Source: JACQQW01 sp964520655
Lineage (GTDB): Bacteria > Omnitrophota > Gorgyraeia > Zapsychrales > Fredricksoniimonadaceae
Length of the DNA stretch: 64,000 nucleotides
Reading direction: 5' to 3'
Assembly (NCBI GenBank): GCA_964520655.1
Contig: CAZFNI010000001.1
Location: forward strand, 140,280 to 204,279
The translations under genes and the position numbers were made by a program. Below the pieces are notes generated by a model. The model made no database searches and had not been told where the DNA came from. It was given only the letters and a program-made list of their open reading frames with translations. The number at the start of each line of letters is the position of its first letter. Within the stretch, counting starts at the first letter, position 1. Below, piece after piece: positions 43,190 to 51,925 of the stretch.

Positions 43190-46100
43190 ATGTTCAAGAA
43201 AACACTTCACGTCATTGTCATTGTTTGTTTTGCGGCGACTTTTATGACCCCTTTAAGAAAGGCTGAGGCCGAGTCTTTGGTGTTGCCGCAACCTGGCACC
43301 ATGGTCAATTTAAGCCCCGCATTCTCTCCGGTGCTCATTAAAGGAATAAAGATCCATCCCGATAATCCTTTGTTATTTGATTTCATCATTGATACCGGTC
43401 ATACGGGTTTTAAAGCCCAGCAGCCGCAGTTGCGTCAGGAAACAGAAAAGCTTATCAAATATTTTTTGGCGACTTTGACGATCCCAGAGAATGAACTGTG
43501 GGTTAACTTGTCCCCGTATGAAAAAGACCGCATTATCCCCGACACATTAGGCCAGACAGAATTGGGCAGGGACATGCTGGCGCAGGATTATATCTTAAAG
43601 CAGTTGACTGCCTCCTTGATCTATCCGGAAAAAGAATTAGGGAAAGATTTTTGGAACAGGGTGTATGCCAAGTCCCAGGATCGTTTTGGTAAAGCGCAGG
43701 TACCGGTCAATACCTTTAACAAAGTGTGGATCATGGCGGATAAGGCGAAGATCTATGTCCATGACAATACCGCGTTTGTTGTTGCGTCGCATTTAAAGGT
43801 CATGCTCGATAAAGATTATTTGGCCTTAAAGAAGAATCAGAAGACCGCAGCAAACACAAAAGATGTGACATCCGACATCGTACGTGAGATTGTTCTGCCC
43901 GAGATCGAAAAGGAAGTCAACACGGGCAAGAACTTCGCCAATTTACGTCAGGTGTATCAGTCGATGATTTTAGCGACTTGGTATAAGAACAATTTGAAAG
44001 AGGCTTTATTAAACCAGGTCTATACGGATAAGTCCAAGTTAAACGGGGTCACCGCCGACGATAAAGCAGTGACGGAAAAGATCTACGCGCAGTATTTGGA
44101 AGCGTATAAGAAGGGTGTTTTCAATTATATTAAAGACGATCCCGCATCAACAACGCCGCGCAAATATTTCTCCGGCGGGGCTGTTGGTCTTCACGCACAA
44201 GATATCAAGGTGGTTGGAAGCAATGACGTAGATTTTGCCATGTTCGCCAAGACGGGTGCAACAGGTGATCTGCTGCAAGCGACGGCAGCGGTAGAGAAAG
44301 ATGCGGCGATGCAGACAGGTCTTCCTGTAAATAACCCTAGACAAACTGAAAGTTGGAATAAGCTTCAGGTGCTTGCATCCAATAGGAGTCAGTATGATTT
44401 AAGAGAATTATTCCGTACTGATCCAGCTCGTTCCGTGAATATGCTTGTCGCGCTCAATGATCAAGTCGAGGTGGATTTTTCAAAGAATCTGGTTGATGGA
44501 CCGACGTTGTCAACATTAGTGGCGTTGGCGAATGAAGTTCAATTGCCAGCAGCCATCGAAATGATGTTCCAGGGAGAGAAGATCAATGAAACAGAAGGAC
44601 GTGCGGTCTTACATGTTGCTTTAAGAAATGTGACCCGCGACGCAAGCGGTGAGCTTGTGACGGCGAATGGTCCTATTCTGGTCGACGGAGAAGATGTTAT
44701 GCCTCATGTTATTGATGTGTTAAAGAGCGTGGAAGTCTTTACCAAAAAAGTGCAGTCTGGTCAGTGGGTGGGGTTGTCTGGTAAAAAGATCAAAAATATC
44801 GTTAATGTTGGGATTGGCGGTTCTGATCTTGGTCCGCGGATGGCTGCTGAAGCGTTAAAACCTTACAAAGCAGGGGATGTTGATGCATATTTCGTTTCTA
44901 ATGTTGACGGTACTGATGCCCAAGAGGTAATGAAGAAACTGGACCCGCAAGAAACTCTTGTGATCGTTGCTTCCAAAACATTCACAACACAAGAAACAAT
45001 GAAAAATGCAGATACTTTGAAAAATTGGGTCTTAAAAAGTTATCAGGGTGATATGGAGGCGATTAAAAAGCATTTTGTGGCTGTTTCAACAGCTAAAGAT
45101 AAAGTTGAGGCATTTGGTATTGATACGGCCAATATGTTTGAATTCTGGGATTGGGTCGGCGGGCGTTATTCTGTTTGGTCTGCGATCGGGCTTTCTCTGG
45201 CAACGTATATCGGGTTTGATAACTTTCTTGAGTTTTTGGCTGGAGGAAGAGAGGCGGATGAGCATTTTAGATCTCAGCCGTTTGAAAAAAACATTCCGGT
45301 ATTGAAAGCTTTATTGAATGTGTGGTACGGGAACTTCTTAGGAGCGGAAAGTTTTGCGATCTTACCTTATGATCAATACATGCACCGTTTTCCTGCCTTT
45401 GCGCAGCAATTTTTTATGGAAAGCAACGGCAAGAGTGTTGACCGGGAGGGGAAGCCGGTGGGTTATCAAACTGGTTTGATCGCGTGGGGGGAACCGGGCA
45501 CAAATGGGCAGCATTCGTTTTATCAATTGATCCATCAAGGGACGCGTCTGGTTCCAGCAGATTTTATAGGGATAGCTCAAACACATAATCCATTGCCAGG
45601 GCATCATCCAATGCTGTATTCGAATTTTGTTGCCCAGACGGAAGCGTTGGCTTTTGGCGCGACAAAAGATGAGGTAAGGAAAGCACTTGAAGCAGACCCA
45701 AAATATCAAGGTAAGGATCTTGATTGGCATGCCATGCAGCAGACGTTCGCTGGGAATAAGCCCACGACCTCGATCGAGGTTGATCAGCTTTCTCCAAGGA
45801 CATTGGGTAATCTGGTGGCTATGTATGAGCAGCAGATTTTTACGGAAGGGATCATTTGGAATATCTATTCTTTTGACCAGTGGGGCGTTCAGCTTGGCAA
45901 GAAGATGTCTGACAGTGTGCTTCCGTTCTTAACTGGAAAGAGGAGTATTAGTGAACTTCCTCAGTCAGGGCTTTCGGCATCTGCTCAGCGGCAGGTTCTT
46001 AAGTTCCTTTCACGCAATCCTGCCGGAGAGCCAAAGGTGCTGGCCAAAACGCGTCCAGCGAAGTTTGGGACAAGCGGTGACCGCGGGATCATTGATTGGG

Positions 46101-47917
46101 ATAATGACGGGAAGGGTGATTTTAATATCGACTTGGTGCGTCGAGATACGCAGGGAATTGCGGAACATCTCCTTGACCCAACAGCTAATCCGACAGGTAA
46201 TAAAATATTTGTGATCGGGTATGATACTCGTCGTAACAATCCTGTTTATGCGAGAGAGGCAGCCAGGATCATGGCGGCTAATGGGTTTAAAGTGTACTTT
46301 GTTAATGCAGAAGCAACGCCAACACCTGTCTTGGCTATTTTGGGGAATAGTAAACATGTTGCTGGTGTCATGAATTTTACTGCCAGTCACAGTCCGTATA
46401 CGGATGGGGGGTTGAAATTTTCACCGAGCCATGGCGGTGCTGCTGATGAAATGGCAACAAAGGCCATTGAAACATTCGCTAACGAGGCGACTCATTACAA
46501 GGTTGTTGATTACGATGTTGCATTGAAGGATGGCAACATTATTGAGCTGGATGCCAAGTCTGTGGTGGATGAGTATGTTGATGGGTATATTATTCCCACC
46601 ATGAAAGCAACGAAGGCTAAGGATGGCCGTAGCATGTGGGAAGATATTATTTCTTATATTAAAGAAAATCCTGATTTTAATCTGGTGTTTGATCCACTTC
46701 AAGGTTCAGGTGTGCGTACAGCGCAGGCTTTATATGACCGGATCGCTCAGGAAGCTGGACGGAATTTCTACCGGATGATCCATACGGACAATACGGACCC
46801 GAAGTTTACTCAGACCGGCGGAGCTCCTCAGCCTGCAAAGGAATATATCCAGGGCTTGCTAAATGAAGTAAAAAGTTCACCTAATACCCTGGGGAGCGCG
46901 ATCGACGGGGATGTTGATCGGTTCGGGGTTGTTGATTTCGGTGGGCGTCAGTATGAGGCTAATGAGATGATCGGTCTTTTGACCTGGTTTCTTAAACGTG
47001 AGGTCGGTCTTGACGGCGCTCTTGTGAAGACTGTTGCAACCAGCAATTTTGCTAATGCGGTTGCTGCTCATCTGGGGATGGAGTTGATCGAGACCCCGGT
47101 TGGTTTTAAATATGCTGTTGAGCAGGTCATGAAAGGCAAAAACGTGCTGGTAGCTGGTGAAGAAAGTGCCCACGTCGGGATCGGGCCATTCATGAAAAGC
47201 TGGGATGACGGGTTTGCGGTAGGTCTTACGGCTTTATGGCTTGTTGCCAAGACCCGTAAAAGTCTTGGAGAGTACAAAGCCCAGATCGAAGCAGAGCTTG
47301 GCCAATCTTTTGTCCAAAAGGTGAAAACAGCCAGAGACGAAAAAGGCGAAGCCAAAGCAAAAGTGATCGGGATCATCGCGGCAGCAAAAAAGGAGATGGA
47401 GACTATTCCAGCGACAGAGATCTCGGTAGCGAAAGAAGCTGAACAACAGACGGGTTTAAAAGTGGTTGATGTCAACACCATGGATGGGGTGAAGCTGGTG
47501 TTTAATACAGGTGATTCCATTCTTTTTAGGCCTTCGGGTACTGAGCCAGCGGCAAAGTTATATGTAGAGGTGTCTGACCCAAAACGTCTCGATACGCTCT
47601 ACAAAGCGGCCTTACAGTTGATAGGCGTGGATGCCGCACAGACCGCAGTAACGGGTAGTGCAGAATTTGATGAAGAGTACGCTCTTCCTCAGGTTGATGG
47701 TTTCACCCGCGGTGGTATCGACTTAAATGCCAAGAATCTGGATATGGATGTTAGCGGCGGAAAAGTGAACCTCCGTTTTGATCCTGCGATGATCGAAGGG
47801 TTCAAGCGCGGGGATTTCTCCGGCGTCCATCCGGTTATCATTAACATCACGCCCATCCCGGCCATATTGCCGTTGTTGGGACTTAAAGAAGAGGATGCTA
47901 ATTTAGCCAAAGTGTAG
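43190..47917 (+). CDS. Giant modular exported protein C: shared N-module, phosphoglucose isomerase, phosphoglucomutase, shared C-motif
   Basis: 1575 residues. Signal peptide about 1-28 (ends AEAES). N-module about 32-330 as in the genes at 11241 and 14691 (LWVNLSPYEKDRIIPDTLG; GRDMLAQDYILKQLTASLI; PRKYFSGG). PGI about 390-930: GGRYSVWSAIGLSLA, AQQFFMESNGKSVDREG, GEPGTNGQHSFYQLIHQGT and TLGNLVAMYEQQIFTEG. PGM about 945-1500: MNFTASHSPYTDGGLKF (phosphoserine site), DGDVDRFGVV (metal site), AGEESAHVGIG and RPSGTEPAAKLYVE. The end holds GGIDLNAKNL and HPVIINITPI. It would interconvert glucose-1-phosphate, glucose-6-phosphate and fructose-6-phosphate. Active-site residues look intact. Why such enzymes should be exported is unexplained. 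Confidence 0.93.
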   Translation: MFKKTLHVIVIVCFAATFMTPLRKAEAESLVLPQPGTMVNLSPAFSPVLIKGIKIHPDNPLLFDFIIDTGHTGFKAQQPQLRQETEKLIKYFLATLTIPENELWVNLSPYEKDRIIPDTLGQTELGRDMLAQDYILKQLTASLIYPEKELGKDFWNRVYAKSQDRFGKAQVPVNTFNKVWIMADKAKIYVHDNTAFVVASHLKVMLDKDYLALKKNQKTAANTKDVTSDIVREIVLPEIEKEVNTGKNFANLRQVYQSMILATWYKNNLKEALLNQVYTDKSKLNGVTADDKAVTEKIYAQYLEAYKKGVFNYIKDDPASTTPRKYFSGGAVGLHAQDIKVVGSNDVDFAMFAKTGATGDLLQATAAVEKDAAMQTGLPVNNPRQTESWNKLQVLASNRSQYDLRELFRTDPARSVNMLVALNDQVEVDFSKNLVDGPTLSTLVALANEVQLPAAIEMMFQGEKINETEGRAVLHVALRNVTRDASGELVTANGPILVDGEDVMPHVIDVLKSVEVFTKKVQSGQWVGLSGKKIKNIVNVGIGGSDLGPRMAAEALKPYKAGDVDAYFVSNVDGTDAQEVMKKLDPQETLVIVASKTFTTQETMKNADTLKNWVLKSYQGDMEAIKKHFVAVSTAKDKVEAFGIDTANMFEFWDWVGGRYSVWSAIGLSLATYIGFDNFLEFLAGGREADEHFRSQPFEKNIPVLKALLNVWYGNFLGAESFAILPYDQYMHRFPAFAQQFFMESNGKSVDREGKPVGYQTGLIAWGEPGTNGQHSFYQLIHQGTRLVPADFIGIAQTHNPLPGHHPMLYSNFVAQTEALAFGATKDEVRKALEADPKYQGKDLDWHAMQQTFAGNKPTTSIEVDQLSPRTLGNLVAMYEQQIFTEGIIWNIYSFDQWGVQLGKKMSDSVLPFLTGKRSISELPQSGLSASAQRQVLKFLSRNPAGEPKVLAKTRPAKFGTSGDRGIIDWDNDGKGDFNIDLVRRDTQGIAEHLLDPTANPTGNKIFVIGYDTRRNNPVYAREAARIMAANGFKVYFVNAEATPTPVLAILGNSKHVAGVMNFTASHSPYTDGGLKFSPSHGGAADEMATKAIETFANEATHYKVVDYDVALKDGNIIELDAKSVVDEYVDGYIIPTMKATKAKDGRSMWEDIISYIKENPDFNLVFDPLQGSGVRTAQALYDRIAQEAGRNFYRMIHTDNTDPKFTQTGGAPQPAKEYIQGLLNEVKSSPNTLGSAIDGDVDRFGVVDFGGRQYEANEMIGLLTWFLKREVGLDGALVKTVATSNFANAVAAHLGMELIETPVGFKYAVEQVMKGKNVLVAGEESAHVGIGPFMKSWDDGFAVGLTALWLVAKTRKSLGEYKAQIEAELGQSFVQKVKTARDEKGEAKAKVIGIIAAAKKEMETIPATEISVAKEAEQQTGLKVVDVNTMDGVKLVFNTGDSILFRPSGTEPAAKLYVEVSDPKRLDTLYKAALQLIGVDAAQTAVTGSAEFDEEYALPQVDGFTRGGIDLNAKNLDMDVSGGKVNLRFDPAMIEGFKRGDFSGVHPVIINITPIPAILPLLGLKEEDANLAKV

Positions 47918-47977
47918 TAATATAATTTTAAGCCGTGGTGCCGTTTGGAAGGGGTAAATCCGCCACGTTAAAATAAT

Positions 47978-48020
47978 AAAAACCTTCGTTACGATATTTC
48001 TATGTCTAACGGAGGTTTTT
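47978..48020 (+). promoter_or_regulatory. Hairpin burying the umuD ribosome site
   Basis: AAAAACCTTCGTTA (47978-47991) pairs with TAACGGAGGTTTTT (48007-48020; 13 of 14) and ends on the base before the umuD ATG, so GGAGG is inside the stem. It could be a terminator of the upstream gene, a translational brake, or both. Confidence 0.6.
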
Positions 48021-48404
48021 ATGTTTCCATCAATGTATTTATCCCGCGTCCCCGCTGGTTTTCCTTCACCCGCCGATGATTTTCTCGATCATGCCTTAGA
48101 CCTCAATGAATTTCTCGTCAAACGCCCTAGCAGCACATTCTTTGTCCGCGTCAAAGGCGACTCCATGACCGGATCGGGGATATTCTCCGGCGATGTATTG
48201 ATCGTGGATCGGTCTCTGGAAGCTAAAGACCAGTCGGTGGTGGTGGCGCTTCTTAACGGGGAATTCACGGTCAAACGCATGGTCAAACGTTTGGGGAAAA
48301 TATTTTTGATGCCGGAGAATCCGCGTTATCCGGCCGTTGAGATCACCGCGTCGATGGAATTTGAAGTGTGGGGGGTGGTCAAACATGTCATCCATTCTGT
48401 CTAA
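48021..48404 (+). CDS. umuD: UmuD-like S24-family autoprotease
   Basis: 127 residues, close to UmuD (139). It keeps FPSPADDFLDHALDLNEFLV, the segment around the cleavage point, the catalytic serine in VKGDSMTGSGIF, and the lysine in LNGEFTVKRM. UmuD is cut on RecA filaments and then joins UmuC as DNA polymerase V. Its Ala-Gly (or Cys-Gly) cleavage site is represented by RVPAGFPSP at about 12-14. The leader hairpin covers its ribosome site. It overlaps umuC. Confidence 0.93.
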   Translation: MFPSMYLSRVPAGFPSPADDFLDHALDLNEFLVKRPSSTFFVRVKGDSMTGSGIFSGDVLIVDRSLEAKDQSVVVALLNGEFTVKRMVKRLGKIFLMPENPRYPAVEITASMEFEVWGVVKHVIHSV

Positions 48405-49665
48405 GATGTATGCCTTAGTCGACTGCAATAATTTCTTTGTATCCTGCGAGCGCGTGTTTAATCCTGTGTTAAGAAAAAAGCCGGTGGTGGTGCTGTCCAA
48501 TAATGACGGCTGCGTGATCGCCCGCTCCAATGAAGCCAAGGCGCTTGGCATTGCCATGGGCGAGCCGGCCTTCAAATGCCGGGAATTGGCGCTTCGCCAC
48601 GGCGTTATCATGTGTTCATCCAATTTTGTTCTTTATGGGGATATGTCGGCCAGGGTGATGCGCACATTGGCGCAATGCTGTGCGCAGATGGAAGTATATT
48701 CGATCGACGAGGCATTTATGATCCTGCATGATCTAAGCGAGCTTAATTGTTTGTCTTACGGGGAACATGTACGGACTTTGGTTGGGCGTCACACCGGCTT
48801 GCCGATATCGATCGGCATCGCCGAGACAAAAACATTGGCGAAACTGGCTAATCGCATGGCGAAAAAGCATTGTCCCGGCGGTGTCTTGTGTTTGCTTAAA
48901 GAAGAGGATATTGACCGGTGTTTATCGAAAACGCTGGTAGAGGATATTTGGGGCATCGGGCACCAGAAGGCTCAATGGTTAAACCGCCAGGGTATATTAA
49001 ACGCCTTGCAGTTAAAACAAGCGCCGGATGCCTGGATCAAGGATAATCTGACGATTGTGACATTAAAAACGGTCTGGGAGCTGCGCGGCCATCCGTGTCT
49101 TGAGAGCGAAGAAACATCCTCCGATAGAAAATCAATCTTAACATCGCGCACGTTTGGGACGGGTGTTTCTGAGCAGGAAGTATTAAAGCGATCTGTTGCG
49201 GCCTATGTGTCCAATGCCACGGAGAAATTAAGGGATGACGGTCTCTTATGCGGTTACTTGCAGGTCTTTATTCAAAGCAATCGTTTTAAGCAGGAAGAAT
49301 ATTATGCCAATACAATGGGTATTCATATCAACCCTCCCACAGCATATACCCCTCATCTAATCAAAAAGGCATTTGATCTGCTGGAAAAGATGTACAGGCC
49401 GCAATATGTTTATAAAAGAGCTGGTGTGGTTTTAAGCCATTTGACAGCTCAATGTCATGAACAAGTCCAATTGTTTGATAAGCCCTATCATCACAGCCGA
49501 CACCAACAGTTGATGCAGACAATAGACCGTTATAACCGCACCTCCAATCATGGCAAGATATTCTTTGCCGCCCAGGGCCAAGCCGAGAAATGGCGCATGT
49601 CCCAGCTTCACCGTTCCCAGCGTTTTACCACCCGCTGGGACGAAATACTCCAAATAAAGATCTAA
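48385..49665 (+). CDS. umuC: UmuC, Y-family DNA polymerase V subunit
   Basis: About 426 residues from the ATG at 48385, which has GGGGTGG 7 bp upstream; the ATG at 48406 (MYALVDCNNFF) gives the more family-like start but has no ribosome site. Y-family polymerase motifs: ALVDCNNFFVSCERVF, VVLSNNDGCVIARSNEAK, and the catalytic acidic pair in VYSIDEAFMIL. A helix-hairpin-helix stretch (VEDIWGIGHQKAQWL) and the little-finger domain follow. It performs error-prone translesion synthesis with UmuD'. Confidence 0.95.
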   Translation: MSSILSKMYALVDCNNFFVSCERVFNPVLRKKPVVVLSNNDGCVIARSNEAKALGIAMGEPAFKCRELALRHGVIMCSSNFVLYGDMSARVMRTLAQCCAQMEVYSIDEAFMILHDLSELNCLSYGEHVRTLVGRHTGLPISIGIAETKTLAKLANRMAKKHCPGGVLCLLKEEDIDRCLSKTLVEDIWGIGHQKAQWLNRQGILNALQLKQAPDAWIKDNLTIVTLKTVWELRGHPCLESEETSSDRKSILTSRTFGTGVSEQEVLKRSVAAYVSNATEKLRDDGLLCGYLQVFIQSNRFKQEEYYANTMGIHINPPTAYTPHLIKKAFDLLEKMYRPQYVYKRAGVVLSHLTAQCHEQVQLFDKPYHHSRHQQLMQTIDRYNRTSNHGKIFFAAQGQAEKWRMSQLHRSQRFTTRWDEILQIKI

Positions 49666-49671
49666 ATTTTC

Positions 49672-49687
49672 AAGGAAACGTTTCCTT
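49672..49687. promoter_or_regulatory. 16-bp perfect palindrome (LacI-operator-like)
   Basis: AAGGAAACGTTTCCTT, a perfect palindrome centred on CG, lies just after umuC and 125 bp before the first response-regulator gene. The core GAAACGTTTC resembles operators of LacI/CcpA-type regulators. No such regulator is in the window. Confidence 0.45.
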
Positions 49688-49811
49688 TAAAACGGGTTCA
49701 ATGCCTTGAAAGCCTGTATTAAACCAGATATCTTTTAAACAGGAGATACGGGAAGAACAGGACATTCGGGTGAATCGTGATAAAAGCAAAAGCAACGAAA
49801 TGGGGGAGGGT

Positions 49812-50192
49812 ATGGCTAAGATATTTCTAGTGGATGACGATCGTAACCTGGCCAATCTGACAAAAGTAGCTCTTGCAAAAGCAGGGCATGAGGTGGTCAT
49901 CTTTCATGAAGCTGCCAATGTTATGGAAGAAGCCAAGAAAGCTCTGCCTGATCTGATCTTGATGGATATTATGCTGCCCGGGGTCAATGGCGGCGAAGCT
50001 GTCAGGGGTTTTATGAAAGATCAAACATTGAAACATATTCCGGTTGTGTTCTTAACAGCGCTAATCTCGGGAACAGAGTCCGATGTGGAGCGGGCAGGGA
50101 TTATCATTGATGGGAATAATTATCTGTCTCTGGGAAAGCCGTATGAGATCGAGCAATTATTGGACCTGGTAAAGAGCATAACCATGAAATAG
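49812..50192 (+). CDS. Single-domain response regulator (CheY-like)
   Basis: 126 residues from the ATG at 49812, which is preceded by GGGGGAGGG; an in-frame GTG at 49770 lacks a site. A lone receiver domain: acidic pocket in FLVDDDRNLA, phospho-Asp in DLILMDIMLPGVNGG, conserved Thr region VVFLTALISG and Lys in LSLGKPYEIEQLL. It has no output domain, so it would pass phosphate or bind a partner. It stands first in a long signalling cluster; the next gene follows by 7 bp. Confidence 0.9.
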   Translation: MAKIFLVDDDRNLANLTKVALAKAGHEVVIFHEAANVMEEAKKALPDLILMDIMLPGVNGGEAVRGFMKDQTLKHIPVVFLTALISGTESDVERAGIIIDGNNYLSLGKPYEIEQLLDLVKSITMK

Positions 50193-50199
50193 GCGCCCT

Positions 50200-50787
50200 A
50201 TGAACAAAAAAGCTTTAACCACATATGATATTGCCACACATTGTCATGTCACGCCGCGAACGGTGATCCAATGGATCAATGAGGGGAAGATCAAAGCATA
50301 CCGTACTCCGGGAAATCACAGCCGCGTACAGATGGCGGATTTTATGATCTTCCTTAAAGAATATAATATGCCTCTTCCGGAGCAGTTGCCTGCTTCAGAA
50401 ACACACATAGGAATCAAACGTATACTGATCGTTGATGATGACAGAAGCATGGTGGATACGATCTATCGTATATTGCAGCGGGAGAAGGATTATGAATTGG
50501 ATGTTGCCTATGATGGTTTTGAAGCTGGCGAGAAATTTGCGGGTTTTAAACCTGATCTGGTGCTGATAGATATCCGAATGCCGGGGTTAAATGGATATGA
50601 ATTATGTGCCAGGATCAGGGATAATCATAAGAATAGTCATGTTAAGATACTATTGATCTCTGGATCCATCGAACGGCAGGATATCGAGCTTGCCAAGATC
50701 AAAGGGGCTGATGATTATTTAGAGAAGCCATTCACGAACGCGGCATTGAGATCCAAAATAGAGGCATTGCTCTATGGACAACGATAA
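50200..50787 (+). CDS. Response regulator with N-terminal excisionase/MerR-like HTH and C-terminal receiver (copy 1)
   Basis: 195 residues. The first ~60 form an excisionase/MerR-type helix-turn-helix: TYDIATHCHVTPRTVIQWIN and KIKAYRTPGNHSRVQMADF. The receiver domain (about 70-195) has ILIVDDDRSM, phospho-Asp in DLVLIDIRMPGLNGYEL and Lys in DDYLEKPFTN. Here the DNA-binding part precedes the receiver, the reverse of the usual OmpR order. Its end overlaps the kinase gene by 14 bp. A close copy lies at 54379. Confidence 0.9.
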   Translation: MNKKALTTYDIATHCHVTPRTVIQWINEGKIKAYRTPGNHSRVQMADFMIFLKEYNMPLPEQLPASETHIGIKRILIVDDDRSMVDTIYRILQREKDYELDVAYDGFEAGEKFAGFKPDLVLIDIRMPGLNGYELCARIRDNHKNSHVKILLISGSIERQDIELAKIKGADDYLEKPFTNAALRSKIEALLYGQR

Positions 50788-51913
50788 AGTTACGAGCATG
50801 AATAAATATATTGAGCAGCGGACACGTGATCTGTTCGCGGACCATACGCAGGAGATCGCTGAGAGAACAGACAGGATGTTCGCAAGGTTAATGTTTCTGC
50901 AGTTTGCCGCGGGGATCATATGCGCGTTAACTGTACCGACGCATATATGGATGGCTCGAGGTCAGCAAAACCTTTTTGTCTGGGATGCAATGTTGTATGG
51001 GGGGATGATCGCGGCGGGGCCGATCGTGCTTTCATTCACAAATCCTGGAAAATCATTTACCCGTTATGTTATTGCCGTTGCTCAAATGCTTTTTGGGGCA
51101 TTGTTCATTTATCTAACTGTCGGACGGATCGATGTGTATTCTCATGTATTAGTTTCTCTTGCGGTCCTGGTATTTTATCGGGATTGGAGAGTTCTGCTGG
51201 CGGGATCAGCAACTGTATTGATCTATAATATTTTTGCGGGGTTGATCTGGCCTCAGTCGATCTTTGGTGTATTGGGATCGAATCGTTTATGGTGGGTCGA
51301 ACATGCGGTCTGGATGATCATTGAGGATGTTTTTTTGTTTGTTCTCTGCCGCCGCCGGGCTTTGGAAATGGAAAGGATCGCTCAGAATACAGCAGAGTTG
51401 GAATATAAGAATGAACAATTGGCGGACCGCGAAAGGCAATTGATCCATTTAACGCATAATCTGGATAAGAAGGTTAATGAACGTACGGATAAACTCAACG
51501 TTGCCCTTGAAGAATTAAAAACGACACATACCCAGTTGATCCAGTCGGAGAAGCTGGCATCCATTGGTCAGTTGGCTGCCGGCGTGGCCCACGAGATCAA
51601 TAACCCTGTAGGTTTTATTAGCAATAACATGGAGATCTTAAGTCAATACATATTGGAATATAACAAGATCATCAGTATGGCGGATGATCTAAAGAGAAGT
51701 GTGGACCTAAATGATCTGCAGAAGTGCAAAGAGATCGCATCCCAGATAGATGAATTAAAGAAGGAAATGCAGTTTGATTTTGTTGCTGCGGACATCGATA
51801 AGCTGCTGAAACATAACCTCCGAGGCATTGAGCGTATCCAGAAGATCGTTATGGACCTCCGAGCCTTTGCCCGGGAGGATAAAAATGTAGTTGAACTGGT
51901 GATTATCGAATAA
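50774..51913 (+). CDS. Membrane histidine kinase, N-terminal part, cut by an in-frame TAA (copy 1)
   Basis: 379 residues. About five or six transmembrane helices (about 39-185) form a sensor, then a coiled region (LADRERQLIHLTHNLDKKVNERT) and the phospho-acceptor box LASIGQLAAGVAHEINNPVG with the His (about 276). Just before the ATPase domain the frame meets TAA at 51911-51913, where the paralogue at 54967 has a serine codon. The same frame continues at once as the missing ATPase domain. Without suppression or repair the kinase cannot autophosphorylate. Confidence 0.85.
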   Translation: MDNDKVTSMNKYIEQRTRDLFADHTQEIAERTDRMFARLMFLQFAAGIICALTVPTHIWMARGQQNLFVWDAMLYGGMIAAGPIVLSFTNPGKSFTRYVIAVAQMLFGALFIYLTVGRIDVYSHVLVSLAVLVFYRDWRVLLAGSATVLIYNIFAGLIWPQSIFGVLGSNRLWWVEHAVWMIIEDVFLFVLCRRRALEMERIAQNTAELEYKNEQLADRERQLIHLTHNLDKKVNERTDKLNVALEELKTTHTQLIQSEKLASIGQLAAGVAHEINNPVGFISNNMEILSQYILEYNKIISMADDLKRSVDLNDLQKCKEIASQIDELKKEMQFDFVAADIDKLLKHNLRGIERIQKIVMDLRAFAREDKNVVELVIIE

Positions 51914-51925
51914 GTTATAGATACT

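Noticed and set aside
45362..46390. Minus-strand open frames opposite the PGI-PGM gene
   Set aside because: They mirror a highly conserved enzyme and show no recognisable motif.
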